From IMG/VR virus record IMGVR_UViG_3300044799_000135, positions 1 to 31,867 of that record: a stretch of 31,867 bases of DNA. One strand, 5' to 3'. The translations under genes were made by a program, and so were the position numbers. Positions 21,543 through 28,076 of the stretch are shown one piece after another. The notes beneath the pieces are model-generated. The model was not told where the DNA came from, did not search any database, and saw only the letters and a list, made by a program, of their open reading frames with translations. The DNA comes from a virus. Numbering within the stretch: position 1 is the first letter of the stretch; each line of letters begins with the position of its first letter.

Positions 21543-22498
21543 GCTTGGTTACCCCAAAAACACCAGTTTTCGCGAGGTGTCGCCCCTCGTGCAAAAAGTT
21601 CGAGTTTTTTGAAGTCGGGGTACATTTTTTCGATGATGTCATAAACAACGTCCGGTTTCTTACTGTGTTCTTCGCGTGCTGCCTCGATGACAGAATCGGG
21701 TTTATTCTCCCCCATTGGGGTTGGCATATCGCCCCTCACACCGATCATAAGTAATTCGTGTCTCTGACGAACCCATTGTCCGGGGCCAATAGATGGTTTA
21801 ACCCACACGGCGTTAGTTCGATATTCAAATCCCCACGCCTCCAAAACCATTATTGCCTTCTTCGTAAAAGCGGGCGGACACCATAAAAAGACGATACTGT
21901 CTTTTTCCGCCAACTCTTGAACGGGTTGCCCGCCAATTTCCAGTGCACAGATTTCCTCCAACTCCATCGTCGGATATTGATTCTCTATCGCCCGGCTATC
22001 GCTAAGCGGAAAGTCGTAACGCCAGGGCGGATCCGCGTAGAAAACTTGATATTTGCCAGTTAGAGAAGCAGCGTCCGCCAAAAGATTCTGATGACGCAGG
22101 TGGCGAACAAGAGTGCGTAGGTCTCGGCTGGATAAATGCTTTTCCGCTGCAGCAGAAAGAAGAGCATCGGCTATTTCCGGGTCCAGGGCGGCGACCTCCG
22201 AATGATGAGTAAAGGACACAACCTCCCGGCGCCGGGAGGTTTCAAATCTCCCAGCTACCCATTTGTAGTTCATCCATGTTTGCGGTGGCGCCCCCGCGTC
22301 CAGGGCCTGTGCATATAGTTCCCCATAATGCAGTTCCCCGTAGTTTAACCAGTCTCCGACCAACCATGCAATCGCGCCCTCCACGAAGCGTAGTTTTTTG
22401 CCGTATGCCTCCCAGATTTCGTAAGGTGGTTCGCCGGTAATAACCAGGCCAGTCGCGGTTGGTTTGAAAAAACCATTTTGTGCTATAATTTGTTCCAT
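21539..22498 (-). CDS. MT-A70 family adenine methyltransferase
   Basis: A 319-residue protein behind GGAGATGC, starting MEQIIAQNGFFKPTATG. Residues about 40-135 hold a helical phage-associated domain (GDWLNYGE, NYKWVAGRFETSRRRE, SFTHHSEVAALDP). The MT-A70 catalytic domain follows with YADPPWRY (DPPW at 156-159) and VFLWCPPAF. MT-A70 proteins make N6-methyladenine in DNA or RNA. Phages use them to protect their DNA against host restriction or to mark replication/packaging state. The ATGA overlap with the nuclease and own promoter suggest a functional pair. Confidence 0.85.
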   Translation of the reverse strand: MEQIIAQNGFFKPTATGLVITGEPPYEIWEAYGKKLRFVEGAIAWLVGDWLNYGELHYGELYAQALDAGAPPQTWMNYKWVAGRFETSRRREVVSFTHHSEVAALDPEIADALLSAAAEKHLSSRDLRTLVRHLRHQNLLADAASLTGKYQVFYADPPWRYDFPLSDSRAIENQYPTMELEEICALEIGGQPVQELAEKDSIVFLWCPPAFTKKAIMVLEAWGFEYRTNAVWVKPSIGPGQWVRQRHELLMIGVRGDMPTPMGENKPDSVIEAAREEHSKKPDVVYDIIEKMYPDFKKLELFARGATPRENWCFWGNQA

Positions 22499-22554
22499 CG
22501 AAGCATCTCCTACGTGCTTTGGTCACAGCCCGGACGCTATCACGCCGCGGGCTT

Positions 22555-22563
22555 ATTGTATCA
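22555..22563 (-). promoter_or_regulatory. Extended -10 promoter candidate for the MT-A70/nuclease genes
   Basis: TGATACAAT at 22563-22555 on the minus strand (TG-n-TACAAT); +1 near 22548. The leader then starts with AGCCCG ... CGGGCT, a 6-bp hairpin, before the GGAGATG ribosome binding site. Confidence 0.5.
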
Positions 22564-22635
22564 TACCTGCCAGACCTCGGCGTCGCCGGCCCGGTCGTGA
22601 TTAATGCAGTCTTGTAACAACTGTTCGTAGTCCAT
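22561..22635 (-). CDS. Possible micro-gene, 24 aa
   Basis: ATG 22635 shares a base with the TAA of the gene before it (TAATG). Product MDYEQLLQDCINHDRAGD and six more residues. Its last codons overlap the -10 of the methylase promoter. Real expression is plausible through coupling; function unknown. Confidence 0.35.
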   Translation of the reverse strand: MDYEQLLQDCINHDRAGDAEVWQV

Positions 22636-22967
22636 TATTTGTCCACCACAATCGGCCACCAGCCCGAATCGCGCTGCGCGTGCTCCGCCAACTGCTTTTC
22701 TATATCCTCAAGAGCTTTTGCAATGCGCTCCAACGGATCGAGGCCGAGCGTGTAATAGTCTGGATGGCAGCGCGGTAAGCAATTGTGCCAGTGACCACTC
22801 TGTACCCATTGCTGGCAATTTGGACATTGCCAACCCGAGCCAATTGTATTGCCCCCCGTTTTCGTAGCCTCTGGGCACTCGTGCAAACACAGAAAACCTT
22901 TTCCCTGTTGACCACACCCTGAACAATGCCAGCAAACATCAAATCCAGCAGTACCCATTCCGTCCAT
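22635..22967 (-). CDS. Cys/His-rich protein, 110 aa
   Basis: Behind AAAGGAG; starts MDGMGTAGFDVCWHCSGCG. Three Cys clusters (CWHCSGC, CLHEC, CPNC) and a HNCLPRCH end point to two or more metal-binding modules, followed by a coiled-coil helix (LERIAKALEDIEKQLAEHA). Possibly a nucleic-acid-binding accessory for the NinG/HNH-like gene that precedes it. Confidence 0.55.
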   Translation of the reverse strand: MDGMGTAGFDVCWHCSGCGQQGKGFLCLHECPEATKTGGNTIGSGWQCPNCQQWVQSGHWHNCLPRCHPDYYTLGLDPLERIAKALEDIEKQLAEHAQRDSGWWPIVVDK

Positions 22968-22996
22968 TTCAAACTCCTTTCAATCCAACTGTTTGA

Positions 22997-23422
22997 TTAG
23001 GCCCACCCCGAAAATGGCAGCCAACCAATTCGCCCGCCAGCACGAATTCTCAGCATGTTTGCGTAACACTCTCTAAAGAACGCGGCAATTTCGCCCTTGC
23101 CCTTTGTGCGACGAATTATTTTGGCGAGGTCGGTATTTTCAGATTTTTTCATCACCATATCATAAATCTCTTGGCCGCGCCGCTCTATAAAAAACTGTGC
23201 GAACGATCCTTTTCGAGAGTCGAAAAATCTATGATGACCATAGCAAAACGCAAAACAATTTTCCGGCTCAAACCTGGTCGCCCAGGCTCCCCTTCCCTGA
23301 AAATGTGCGCAGTGCAAACCTCTGGAACCGCGAGGGTATTCCGTACTACACTTCTCGCAAATCCACTGTGCGCGCTCTTTCACGCAAAGTCCAAAAGCAA
23401 TATCGGCGGGAGTCAAAAGCAT
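22997..23422 (-). CDS. NinG/Rap-like HNH endonuclease
   Basis: A 141-residue protein starting MLLTPADIAFGLCVKERAQW. The start at 23422 is used because an upstream 14-codon leader peptide overlaps it. Cys-x2-Cys at CEKCSTEYP, then HCAHFQGRGAWATRFEPEN and CYGHHRFFDSRKG give the His/Asn/His and Cys arrangement of NinG/Rap-type HNH recombination nucleases of lambdoid phages, which act on recombination intermediates. Similar genes lie beside recombination or replication loci. The first gene of the minus-strand operon. Confidence 0.7.
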   Translation of the reverse strand: MLLTPADIAFGLCVKERAQWICEKCSTEYPRGSRGLHCAHFQGRGAWATRFEPENCFAFCYGHHRFFDSRKGSFAQFFIERRGQEIYDMVMKKSENTDLAKIIRRTKGKGEIAAFFRECYANMLRIRAGGRIGWLPFSGWA

Positions 23423-23457
23423 TTTGCCGCCCTGTCTTCTCTCGATAAGTTTTCCAT
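23413..23457 (-). CDS. Leaderless 14-aa peptide overlapping the HNH gene
   Basis: ATG 23457 lies at the predicted +1 of the minus-strand promoter 23464-23474. It encodes MENLSREDRAAKCF and ends within the first codons of the HNH gene (TGA 23415-23413), so it can couple translation of that gene, which itself lacks a good ribosome binding site. Confidence 0.4.
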   Translation of the reverse strand: MENLSREDRAAKCF

Positions 23458-23463
23458 GCCGCA

Positions 23464-23474
23464 AGTATACCACA
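23464..23474 (-). promoter_or_regulatory. Extended -10 promoter, leftward (HNH operon)
   Basis: GTGGTATACT on the minus strand: TG-G-TATACT with the -10 at 23469-23464. It overlaps the left arm of the palindrome 23468-23492. Predicted +1 at 23457. Confidence 0.65.
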
Positions 23475-23492
23475 AAATAGCAATTTGTGGTA
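23468..23492. promoter_or_regulatory. Palindromic operator between divergent promoters
   Basis: TACCACAAA (23468-23476) and TTTGTGGTA (23484-23492) are perfect inverted arms around a 7-base spacer (ATAGCAA). Each arm ends where one extended -10 element begins. A dimeric regulator bound here would cover both promoters. The gene at 23503, a probable small DNA-binding protein, is the obvious candidate. Confidence 0.8.
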
Positions 23493-23496
23493 CAAT
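23489..23496 (+). promoter_or_regulatory. Extended -10 promoter, rightward (regulator operon)
   Basis: GGTACAAT, preceded by TG, gives TG-G-TACAAT with the -10 at 23491-23496. Predicted +1 is 23503, the A of the regulator ATG, a leaderless message. Confidence 0.65.
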
Positions 23497-23502
23497 AACT
23501 CC

Positions 23503-23691
23503 ATGAAAAATAAAGGCGGCCGGCCTCCGCTTCTCCCAGAAGCCCGAAAAGTCAATGTTCCACTTAGACTATATCTTCCCATTTTGAACGCAATCAAACG
23601 TCACGCAACAGGCGGATTACAACGCTGGCTGGAGCGAGCAATTATCGAGCGCCTTCACTGCGAGGAACAAAATGACCAGCGGCATATATAA
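23503..23691 (+). CDS. Probable DNA-binding autoregulator, 62 aa
   Basis: Starts MKNKGGRPPLLPEARKVNVP at the leaderless ATG. The basic GGRPP start followed by a strand (RKVNVPLRLYLP) and two helices (ILNAIKRHATGGLQRWLERAI) resembles small ribbon-helix-helix-type phage repressors. It sits immediately beside the palindrome 23468-23492, so it is likely to repress both divergent promoters. Binding is inferred, not shown. Its end overlaps a 31-codon gene by 20 bases. Confidence 0.6.
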   Translation: MKNKGGRPPLLPEARKVNVPLRLYLPILNAIKRHATGGLQRWLERAIIERLHCEEQNDQRHI

Positions 23692-23767
23692 AATCAAATT
23701 ACAGGCAAAATCCGCGGGCTTCTATGTCAAGTCTGTAACAGGTCACTGGGCAAATTCAGTGATATAG
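23672..23767 (+). CDS. Micro-gene, 31 aa
   Basis: ATG 23672 behind GAGGAACAAA; starts MTSGIYKIKLQAKSAGFYVK. Basic and beta-like. It is inside the end of the regulator gene and in the same operon. Too short for family assignment. Confidence 0.45.
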   Translation: MTSGIYKIKLQAKSAGFYVKSVTGHWANSVI

Positions 23768-23814
23768 AAATTTTATCGAAGGCAATCAAATATTTAGAAA
23801 GGAAACCATGAAAG

Positions 23815-24051
23815 ATGAACAAAAAAACAATCGAACCCGAAACTATGTGGGCCATCTATAACCCAGATTATGGTTTTTACATCGGAACTTTCCCCACAAA
23901 GCGAGGAATGATTTATCTGCATACGCAAGGCCGGGGGATTTCCTGGGCAGAATGCAGGAAGGACGGCGACATTGCCGTCAAGGTCACTATCAGCGCAGCC
24001 AAACCAAACAGTGAAAAAACCAATAAAGCGCCAATCGGCAAACAAGCGTGA
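23815..24051 (+). CDS. Unknown small protein, 78 aa
   Basis: Starts MNKKTIEPETMWAIYNPDYG. GAAAGGA lies 11 bases upstream; a shorter 17-codon frame also begins at 23808 and may be the leader. Aromatic beta-strand content (WAIYNPDYGFYIGTF) then a basic Lys/Asn tail. No family recognised. Confidence 0.5.
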   Translation: MNKKTIEPETMWAIYNPDYGFYIGTFPTKRGMIYLHTQGRGISWAECRKDGDIAVKVTISAAKPNSEKTNKAPIGKQA

Positions 24052-24337
24052 AGGGCACCTCCAAACCCTGGAGGATGTTCAGGAGCGTCTCAATAGCGAA
24101 AGACGCCTACTAGGTAGTTGGGTGGCAGTTGCGGCCAAAAATGGCATTTCGCTCGGAACGGTCTGCAGAATAGCACGGGGCTATAATCCACATAAATCGT
24201 ACATCCGCGCCGCCCTGCATCTTGCGCCCATCTGCCCCGCCTGCTCTCGGCGAATACGTCCCGTTCCTCCCGCCTGGGTCACGGAAGCGGCTGATTGGCT
24301 GGCGGCGCGGGAAAGGACGAAAGTCACGTCAGGCTAG
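24011..24337 (+). CDS. Phage helix-turn-helix-like protein, 108 aa
   Basis: A GTG at 24011 gives a product starting MKKPIKRQSANKREGHLQTL; it overlaps the previous gene by 41 bases. The middle, SWVAVAAKNGISLGTVCRIARGYNP (residues about 36-60, shortened here), is a helix-turn-helix-like segment, followed by a small Cys pair (CPAC) and an AAS-type helix. Similar short HTH proteins with a C-terminal LGLP-type tail occur in phage early regions. No good binding site precedes the GTG, so the start is uncertain. Confidence 0.45.
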   Translation: MKKPIKRQSANKREGHLQTLEDVQERLNSERRLLGSWVAVAAKNGISLGTVCRIARGYNPHKSYIRAALHLAPICPACSRRIRPVPPAWVTEAADWLAARERTKVTSG

Positions 24338-24385
24338 GAAGAATGTCACTGTCGAAATCCGCCCCACCTAGATTAAAATTCAGGC

Positions 24386-24553
24386 ATGAAAACCCCGCTT
24401 ACTCTAACTATCGTTATCACCCACTTACCGCAAGAAGACCATCCCTGGCGCGTACTTTATGGCGATGTCATTGCACCGTTCGTGTCCATCGTCAGAACCA
24501 TTGAGTATATCGCGGACATAATGAAAGCCGCCGTCAAACGGGAGAAATTATGA
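24386..24553 (+). CDS. Small hydrophobic-start protein, 55 aa
   Basis: Starts MKTPLTLTIVITHLPQEDHP. The N-terminus is moderately hydrophobic but short of a clear membrane segment. Its stop overlaps the next start as ATGA. No GGAGG is visible before it, so start and existence are less certain. Function unknown. Confidence 0.4.
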   Translation: MKTPLTLTIVITHLPQEDHPWRVLYGDVIAPFVSIVRTIEYIADIMKAAVKREKL

Positions 24554-24753
24554 TTGTAGTAAATCTGAGAATCCCAAATGAACTGCATGGCCTATTGCAT
24601 GGCCTGTACCGCGCCACGTGGTTGCGTATGCCCGACATGGGCGAACCGGTCACAATTTATTACAAGGGCGTCAAGATTGGCAAAGGCAAGGTCATTGCCG
24701 TGGACGCTAGAAAGCGGATTTACGACGTGGAAATCGAGGAGAAAGATGAATAA
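24550..24753 (+). CDS. Unknown small protein, 67 aa
   Basis: Behind ACGGGAG; starts MIVVNLRIPNELHGLLHGLY. It has MGEPVTIYYKGVKIGKGKV, an SH3-like or beta-barrel-like small domain. Its last codons overlap the next gene (ATGAATAA). No family recognised. Confidence 0.55.
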   Translation: MIVVNLRIPNELHGLLHGLYRATWLRMPDMGEPVTIYYKGVKIGKGKVIAVDARKRIYDVEIEEKDE

Positions 24754-24916
24754 AAAGGCCGTCCGCGAACTGGTCAGATACGCGAGATTGAAGGGACTGG
24801 ACGAAATATCCGAAGTCCAGGATTACCTGGCCGAGAAGGATTCGCATTTCAGCCGCCGCAAGGTGGAAAGAATTATCGCGGAAGCGATGCAGGAGAAGAA
24901 ACATGGCACTCTATAA
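24746..24916 (+). CDS. Small helical protein, 56 aa
   Basis: ATG 24746 behind GAGGAGAAAG and overlapping the previous stop. Starts MNKKAVRELVRYARLKGLDE; helical with SRRKVERIIAEAMQEKK. Overlaps the next gene by 14 bases. Possibly a small DNA- or RNA-associated helical protein. Confidence 0.5.
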   Translation: MNKKAVRELVRYARLKGLDEISEVQDYLAEKDSHFSRRKVERIIAEAMQEKKHGTL

Positions 24917-25724
24917 ATCACTTACGAACGAAAATAAAGGACCGTATTCTAACTTTGATTACACTCCATATTTGCCGAAAAAAAGCTGGCACGATTGCCC
25001 TGCGTGTCACAATGACGGGAAAGATTGTGAGAAATGCGATGGCGAAGGCGGTTATACAACATATAGACCCGACAAATGGTTGCCAAAAATCAAGCAACTC
25101 GAATTATGCGTATCAGGTTGGCACGGCTCGAAGGACGGTCAAATTCTGGAATGGCTTAACGCTAATATCTACAAAATTGAGACAAGAGGGAAAATTCTGA
25201 GTGATAATAATAAATTCACCACTGAACAGATCCGGCTCGTGCGAAAATGCGAGGGTTGGAATAAACGCACCGCGCGTTTATTCGCTTGTGATTGCGCAGA
25301 ACATGTCCTCCCCATTTTCAAGACGAAATATCCTAGTGATGAACGATCGCGCATTGCAATCGAAACAGCACGCAGATTCGCAAATGGCAAAGCCACCTCT
25401 GAAGAATTAGCTGCGGCCTGGGCTGCGGCCTGGGATGCGACCAGGGCTACGGCCAGGGCTGCGGCCAGTACTGCGGCCTGGGATGCGGCCAGTACTGCGG
25501 CCAATACTGCAGCCAGGGCTGCGGCCAGTACTGCGGCCAGTACTGCGACCTGGGCTGCGGTCTGGGCTGCGGCCAGGGCTGCGGCCTGGGATGCGACCAG
25601 GGCTACGGCCAGGGCTGCGGCCAGTACTACGGCCAGGGCTGCGGCCTGGGATGCGGAAAAAAAATGGCAGACGAGAAAGTTAATGCGCCTTCTGAAGGTC
25701 AATAAACAGGAGAAGAAACCATGA
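24903..25724 (+). CDS. Imm-5-like protein with alanine-rich tetrapeptide repeat
   Basis: A 273-residue protein. Residues 30-48 carry a DnaJ-type zinc knuckle ([17 protein letters not shown]). Residues about 105-165 have [16 protein letters not shown] and [20 protein letters not shown], the pattern of the Imm-5-like helical family. From about residue 170 to 250 it is a chain of four-residue units such as [12 protein letters not shown] and AAAS, encoded by a 12-nt tandem repeat (25411-25656). Zinc-finger plus repetitive helical scaffold suggests a binding platform; in immunity or anti-defence it would act by binding a toxin or host protein. Length of the repeat may vary between relatives. Confidence 0.5.
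   Translation: MALYKSLTNENKGPYSNFDYTPYLPKKSWHDCPACHNDGKDCEKCDGEGGYTTYRPDKWLPKIKQLELCVSGWHGSKDGQILEWLNANIYKIETRGKILSDNNKFTTEQIRLVRKCEGWNKRTARLFACDCAEHVLPIFKTKYPSDERSRIAIETARRFANGKATSEELAAAWAAAWDATRATARAAASTAAWDAASTAANTAARAAASTAASTATWAAVWAAARAAAWDATRATARAAASTTARAAAWDAEKKWQTRKLMRLLKVNKQEKKP
25411..25656 (+). repeat. 12-nt tandem repeat coding Ala-rich tetrapeptides
   Basis: Around 20 imperfect units such as CTGCGGCCAGGG and TGCGGCCAGTAC. The block ending [13 protein letters not shown] occurs twice. The register is in frame, so unit gain or loss keeps the reading frame. Confidence 0.85.
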
Positions 25725-25912
25725 CCAAGCCTAAAAAAGTGATTATCGAACAGTTGGGGTTCGGCAAGGAAAAGGAATTCCGGCCGTTCACCAAAGCGGA
25801 ACTGAGGGCACGCCATAACGGACATATCCCAGACCCGCGTTCCGAATTGGAAAAAGAACTTGACTGGTTGGCAGAAGATGAATTTCAAACACGCGAAAGC
25901 GTTAAACCCTGA
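25721..25912 (+). CDS. Unknown small protein, 63 aa
   Basis: Behind AGGAGAAGAAACC; starts [24 protein letters not shown] overlap with the preceding stop. Acidic C-terminal helix. No family recognised. Confidence 0.5.
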   Translation: MTKPKKVIIEQLGFGKEKEFRPFTKAELRARHNGHIPDPRSELEKELDWLAEDEFQTRESVKP

Positions 25913-25922
25913 AAGGAGAAAA

Positions 25923-26540
25923 ATGAAAGAAGAACTAGAGTTCCCCCTATCCCCCACCGGCGCGTGGATCATCACGCGCGTGTTCTCGGCAACCGGTATC
26001 TCAATTGACGTGAAAGCCAGCGGCACGAACGCGGTCGCCGCCATTGACGACCTATATACTGGTATTGCCCACGGAATCGAGAAATACCATTGGCAATTGG
26101 AGGTCCCGAAAGCCCCGACTGCGCCGCCGCCCGCCAAAGACGCGGCCGCCAAGATCGCCGCCGAAGAAGGCAATCAGGAACTTGCCACAGAACTAGAGGT
26201 GCAGGGTCTTGAAGTTCCGCCGCCGCCGAAGGACAAAGAGTGGCAAATTACCGACTGCGTGTTCCTCGAAATTCTACCCCAACCCGATGAACGAGTCACG
26301 TTGAAGTTTTACGGCAATGACCGTAAGCAGCCCCATAACGACTATCCGTCCGTCTCTGTTAATAAATGGGCGTGGGAGCAGGCGCAGGGACTATTGAAAC
26401 ACGTCACTACAGCCGACGTGAGTAAGGCCGCCGAGTTCAGTTTGCCCTGTAGAGTCTATTGGACACTCGGAAAGTCATATACAAAACCAGATGGTTCTAC
26501 CGGTCAATATAAGGATGTAGCACATGTTCGACCTTTATAA
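25923..26540 (+). CDS. Unknown early protein, 205 aa, possible OB-fold
   Basis: ATG 25923 behind GAAAGGAGAAAA; starts MKEELEFPLSPTGAWIITRV. The N-terminal half has a small alpha/beta segment (residues 1-65) and a Pro/Ala-rich linker (KAPTAPPPAKDAAAKIAA). The C-terminal half, ending YKDVAHVRPL, has strand content like a nucleic-acid-binding OB-fold (RVTLKFYG, RVYWTLGKSY). A single-strand DNA-binding or recombination role is possible but only suggested. Confidence 0.5.
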   Translation: MKEELEFPLSPTGAWIITRVFSATGISIDVKASGTNAVAAIDDLYTGIAHGIEKYHWQLEVPKAPTAPPPAKDAAAKIAAEEGNQELATELEVQGLEVPPPPKDKEWQITDCVFLEILPQPDERVTLKFYGNDRKQPHNDYPSVSVNKWAWEQAQGLLKHVTTADVSKAAEFSLPCRVYWTLGKSYTKPDGSTGQYKDVAHVRPL

Positions 26541-26545
26541 CAAAC

Positions 26546-26556
26546 TGTGGTATACT
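26546..26556 (+). promoter_or_regulatory. Extended -10 promoter of the structured RNA
   Basis: TGTGGTATACT: TG-G-TATACT with -10 at 26551-26556; +1 near 26563. The TGTGGTATACT string is identical to that at the HNH promoter 23464-23474, and so shares the palindrome half-site. Confidence 0.65.
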
Positions 26557-26561
26557 GATGT

Positions 26562-26669
26562 TTATCACAGTCATGTCGGGCGTTTTGTTTCCTAGACAAA
26601 CTGCCGCTAATCTGAGACACCCGAAATGGCTGTGATAAGACACTAGGAAATCAGGTTGGCGGCATTTTG
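26562..26669 (+). ncRNA. Candidate structured leader or ncRNA with interleaved helices
   Basis: The predicted +1 lies at the start of a long stem: TTATCACAG (26562-26570) with CTGTGATAA (26630-26638), extended by U.G, CAT/ATG and CGGG/CCCG to 17 of 19 positions, closing at 26620. Its loop holds TTTCCTAG (26588-26595), complementary to CTAGGAAA (26643-26650), and TGCCGCTAATCTGA (26602-26615), which pairs for 14 positions (2 G.U) with 26652-26665. A TTTT follows. The outer stem and the 14-bp helix are interleaved, giving a pseudoknot or two exclusive states. It ends 17 bases before the start codon of the gene at 26682, so it may control that gene. Confidence 0.55.
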
Positions 26670-26681
26670 CTGGAGACAACC

Positions 26682-26921
26682 ATGAGAAGGCGATGCCAGA
26701 AATGCGAAGCCAAATGCGAAGAATACAAGAAACAACAAGCTATTTACAACGCCAGAGAATATGCCAAGAAAAGACCAACAACACTTGCTTATAGGTCTAA
26801 ATATCTCTCTGAACATAAAAAGGAAATCGCTCTCCACGCCACCCTGCGCTATGCAGAGAAAAAGAAAAATAGAAAGACCATTGACTATCGCACCGACGTG
26901 TCTCACATGCGGCCACTCTAG
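26682..26921 (+). CDS. Basic Cys-rich small protein, 79 aa
   Basis: ATG 26682 behind TGGAGACAACC; starts MRRRCQKCEAKCEEYKKQQA. CQKCEAKC near the start, then a long basic helix (NAREYAKKRPTTLAYRSKY). Resembles a small zinc-linked nucleic-acid-binding protein. The start is placed just after the structured RNA. Function unknown. Confidence 0.55.
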   Translation: MRRRCQKCEAKCEEYKKQQAIYNAREYAKKRPTTLAYRSKYLSEHKKEIALHATLRYAEKKKNRKTIDYRTDVSHMRPL

Positions 26922-26960
26922 CCGCGCCAACTAGAATTACCACTAGAAAAGGAGTAGAAA

Positions 26961-27410
26961 ATGAACGAGAACCTTAACACCTTGCTGCAAATTCTTCACC
27001 AGGCGCGCGTATCCGAAACCTGCGCCAAAGCCCTTATGTCCGAGATGGTTGACATGCTCCAGGCGCGCCCGGACTATCAACAGGCCAAGTTGGATGTCGG
27101 CGATGCCGCACAAATTATCGAGGTCACGAAGGCGAAGATCGAGAATCTTTGCCTGCCGCAATTCGCCGCAGATGGCAACAAGCAACCCCACGATGCTATC
27201 ACCATCAAGGAATTCGACGTTGTGACCATTCCTGACGAAACGAAGGCGCGCTACTGGTGTTTTACAGACTTCCACGCTGGTCTGAAATTCGATGCCAATA
27301 CTTTCAAGAAAGAAGTAAAGACGGGGAACGTTCCCGCAGAACTGGCAACGGTCACGAAAGAAGCGCGTGTCCAGATCGCCGCAGATCTAAGCGAATTCAC
27401 AATGGCATAA
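26961..27410 (+). CDS. Unknown early protein, 149 aa
   Basis: Behind AAAAGGAGT; starts MNENLNTLLQILHQARVSET. Mainly helical in the first 60 residues (SEMVDMLQARPDYQQAKLD), then beta-like, with CFTDFHAGLKFDANTFKKEV near residue 100. The frame continues after TAA for 28 more sense codons (27411-27494). I do not recognise the family. Confidence 0.55.
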   Translation: MNENLNTLLQILHQARVSETCAKALMSEMVDMLQARPDYQQAKLDVGDAAQIIEVTKAKIENLCLPQFAADGNKQPHDAITIKEFDVVTIPDETKARYWCFTDFHAGLKFDANTFKKEVKTGNVPAELATVTKEARVQIAADLSEFTMA

Positions 27411-27497
27411 CGTATCCCGCCAGATGCTGGCAAACGTGATACTTGGCTGCATCACGAAGGGAAGTTGGTTGGCGAAACTCCCGATTATGTTGGATGA
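27411..27497 (+). pseudogene. 28-codon in-frame tail after TAA, protein-like
   Basis: Directly after the TAA of the 149-residue gene, the same frame reads RIPPDAGKRDTWLHHEGKL and nine further residues to TGA. The sequence looks protein-like and there is no other gene. It could be the tail of an older longer protein, a decayed small gene or natural readthrough of UAA. No binding site for independent start is visible. Confidence 0.35.
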
Positions 27498-27511
27498 AAG
27501 GAAAGGAAACC

Positions 27512-27781
27512 ATGAAACAGGAAATTGTTATCAGGACACATATTGAGGATGCTTTGTCAAACTATTGGCTTTTTATGCAAAGTGACAATGCCCAAGATAT
27601 TGAACCCGTTCACGACGAAGAATCCATTGCAAAAGCTGCGAAGGCGTGGAAAATGACACCCGAGGCCGTGAAGGCGATCAAAGATTCCCTCGACTATTTG
27701 GCGGAAACCTTGGTTGATTATCTCAAGGAAGACCTGCAAGACCTTTGGAAGGAGACCAAAAATCATGAACAGCGCAATTGA
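27512..27781 (+). CDS. Unknown small helical protein, 89 aa
   Basis: ATG 27512 behind AAAGGAAAGGAAACC; starts MKQEIVIRTHIEDALSNYWL. Helical, with acidic and Lys-rich C-terminus (DYLKEDLQDLWKETKN). Its end overlaps the next gene by 17 bases. Confidence 0.55.
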   Translation: MKQEIVIRTHIEDALSNYWLFMQSDNAQDIEPVHDEESIAKAAKAWKMTPEAVKAIKDSLDYLAETLVDYLKEDLQDLWKETKNHEQRN

Positions 27782-28076
27782 TGAAGCTTTGGAACTTTTG
27801 AGAACTGGCGAATTTCAGAAAATTGGAAGTGGCGCATTAGTTATAGCCAAAAAAGCCGCCGCCGAACTTGCGGCGCTTATGGATATGCACAAGGGATTGA
27901 GTAATCGCAATGATGAACTCCGTGCCGAACTAGACAAGGCGCGGAAGGTGATTGAACCAATGAAACGGGAGTGGGAATTGATTCAAGCGTCAAGAATGAT
28001 ACCCGATAACAACTTTACGCCAGACGAATATAAGGCCGCCGCCACATGGCTGGAGGAATACAAGGAGACACTATGA
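27765..28076 (+). CDS. Small coiled-coil protein, 103 aa (tandem family 1)
   Basis: ATG 27765 behind GAAGGAGACC; starts MNSAIDEALELLRTGEFQKI. Central RAELDKARKVIEPMKRE and a C-terminal TWLEEYKETL. The two following genes carry the same two elements (LDEARRVIEDL ... LWLMKYGEQK and KARKVIQAY ... AWLKKYEKEK). Together they look like a tandem expansion of a short coiled-coil protein. Ends in an ATGA overlap with the next gene. Confidence 0.6.
   Translation: MNSAIDEALELLRTGEFQKIGSGALVIAKKAAAELAALMDMHKGLSNRNDELRAELDKARKVIEPMKREWELIQASRMIPDNNFTPDEYKAAATWLEEYKETL

Noticed and set aside
22482-22490. TGCTATAAT on the plus strand inside the MT-A70 gene start
   Set aside because: It would transcribe antisense to the leftward genes with no plus-strand gene downstream; treated as chance or weak antisense.
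25169-26173. Long minus-strand ORF of 334 codons across the repeat region
   Set aside because: It is the mirror image of the alanine-rich plus-strand gene and its repeat; plus-strand ribosome binding sites and overlaps are better.
26510-26921. Similar ends DVAHVRPL and DVSHMRPL of neighbouring proteins
   Set aside because: The similarity is confined to eight residues and the coding sequences differ, so a shared origin is not supported.
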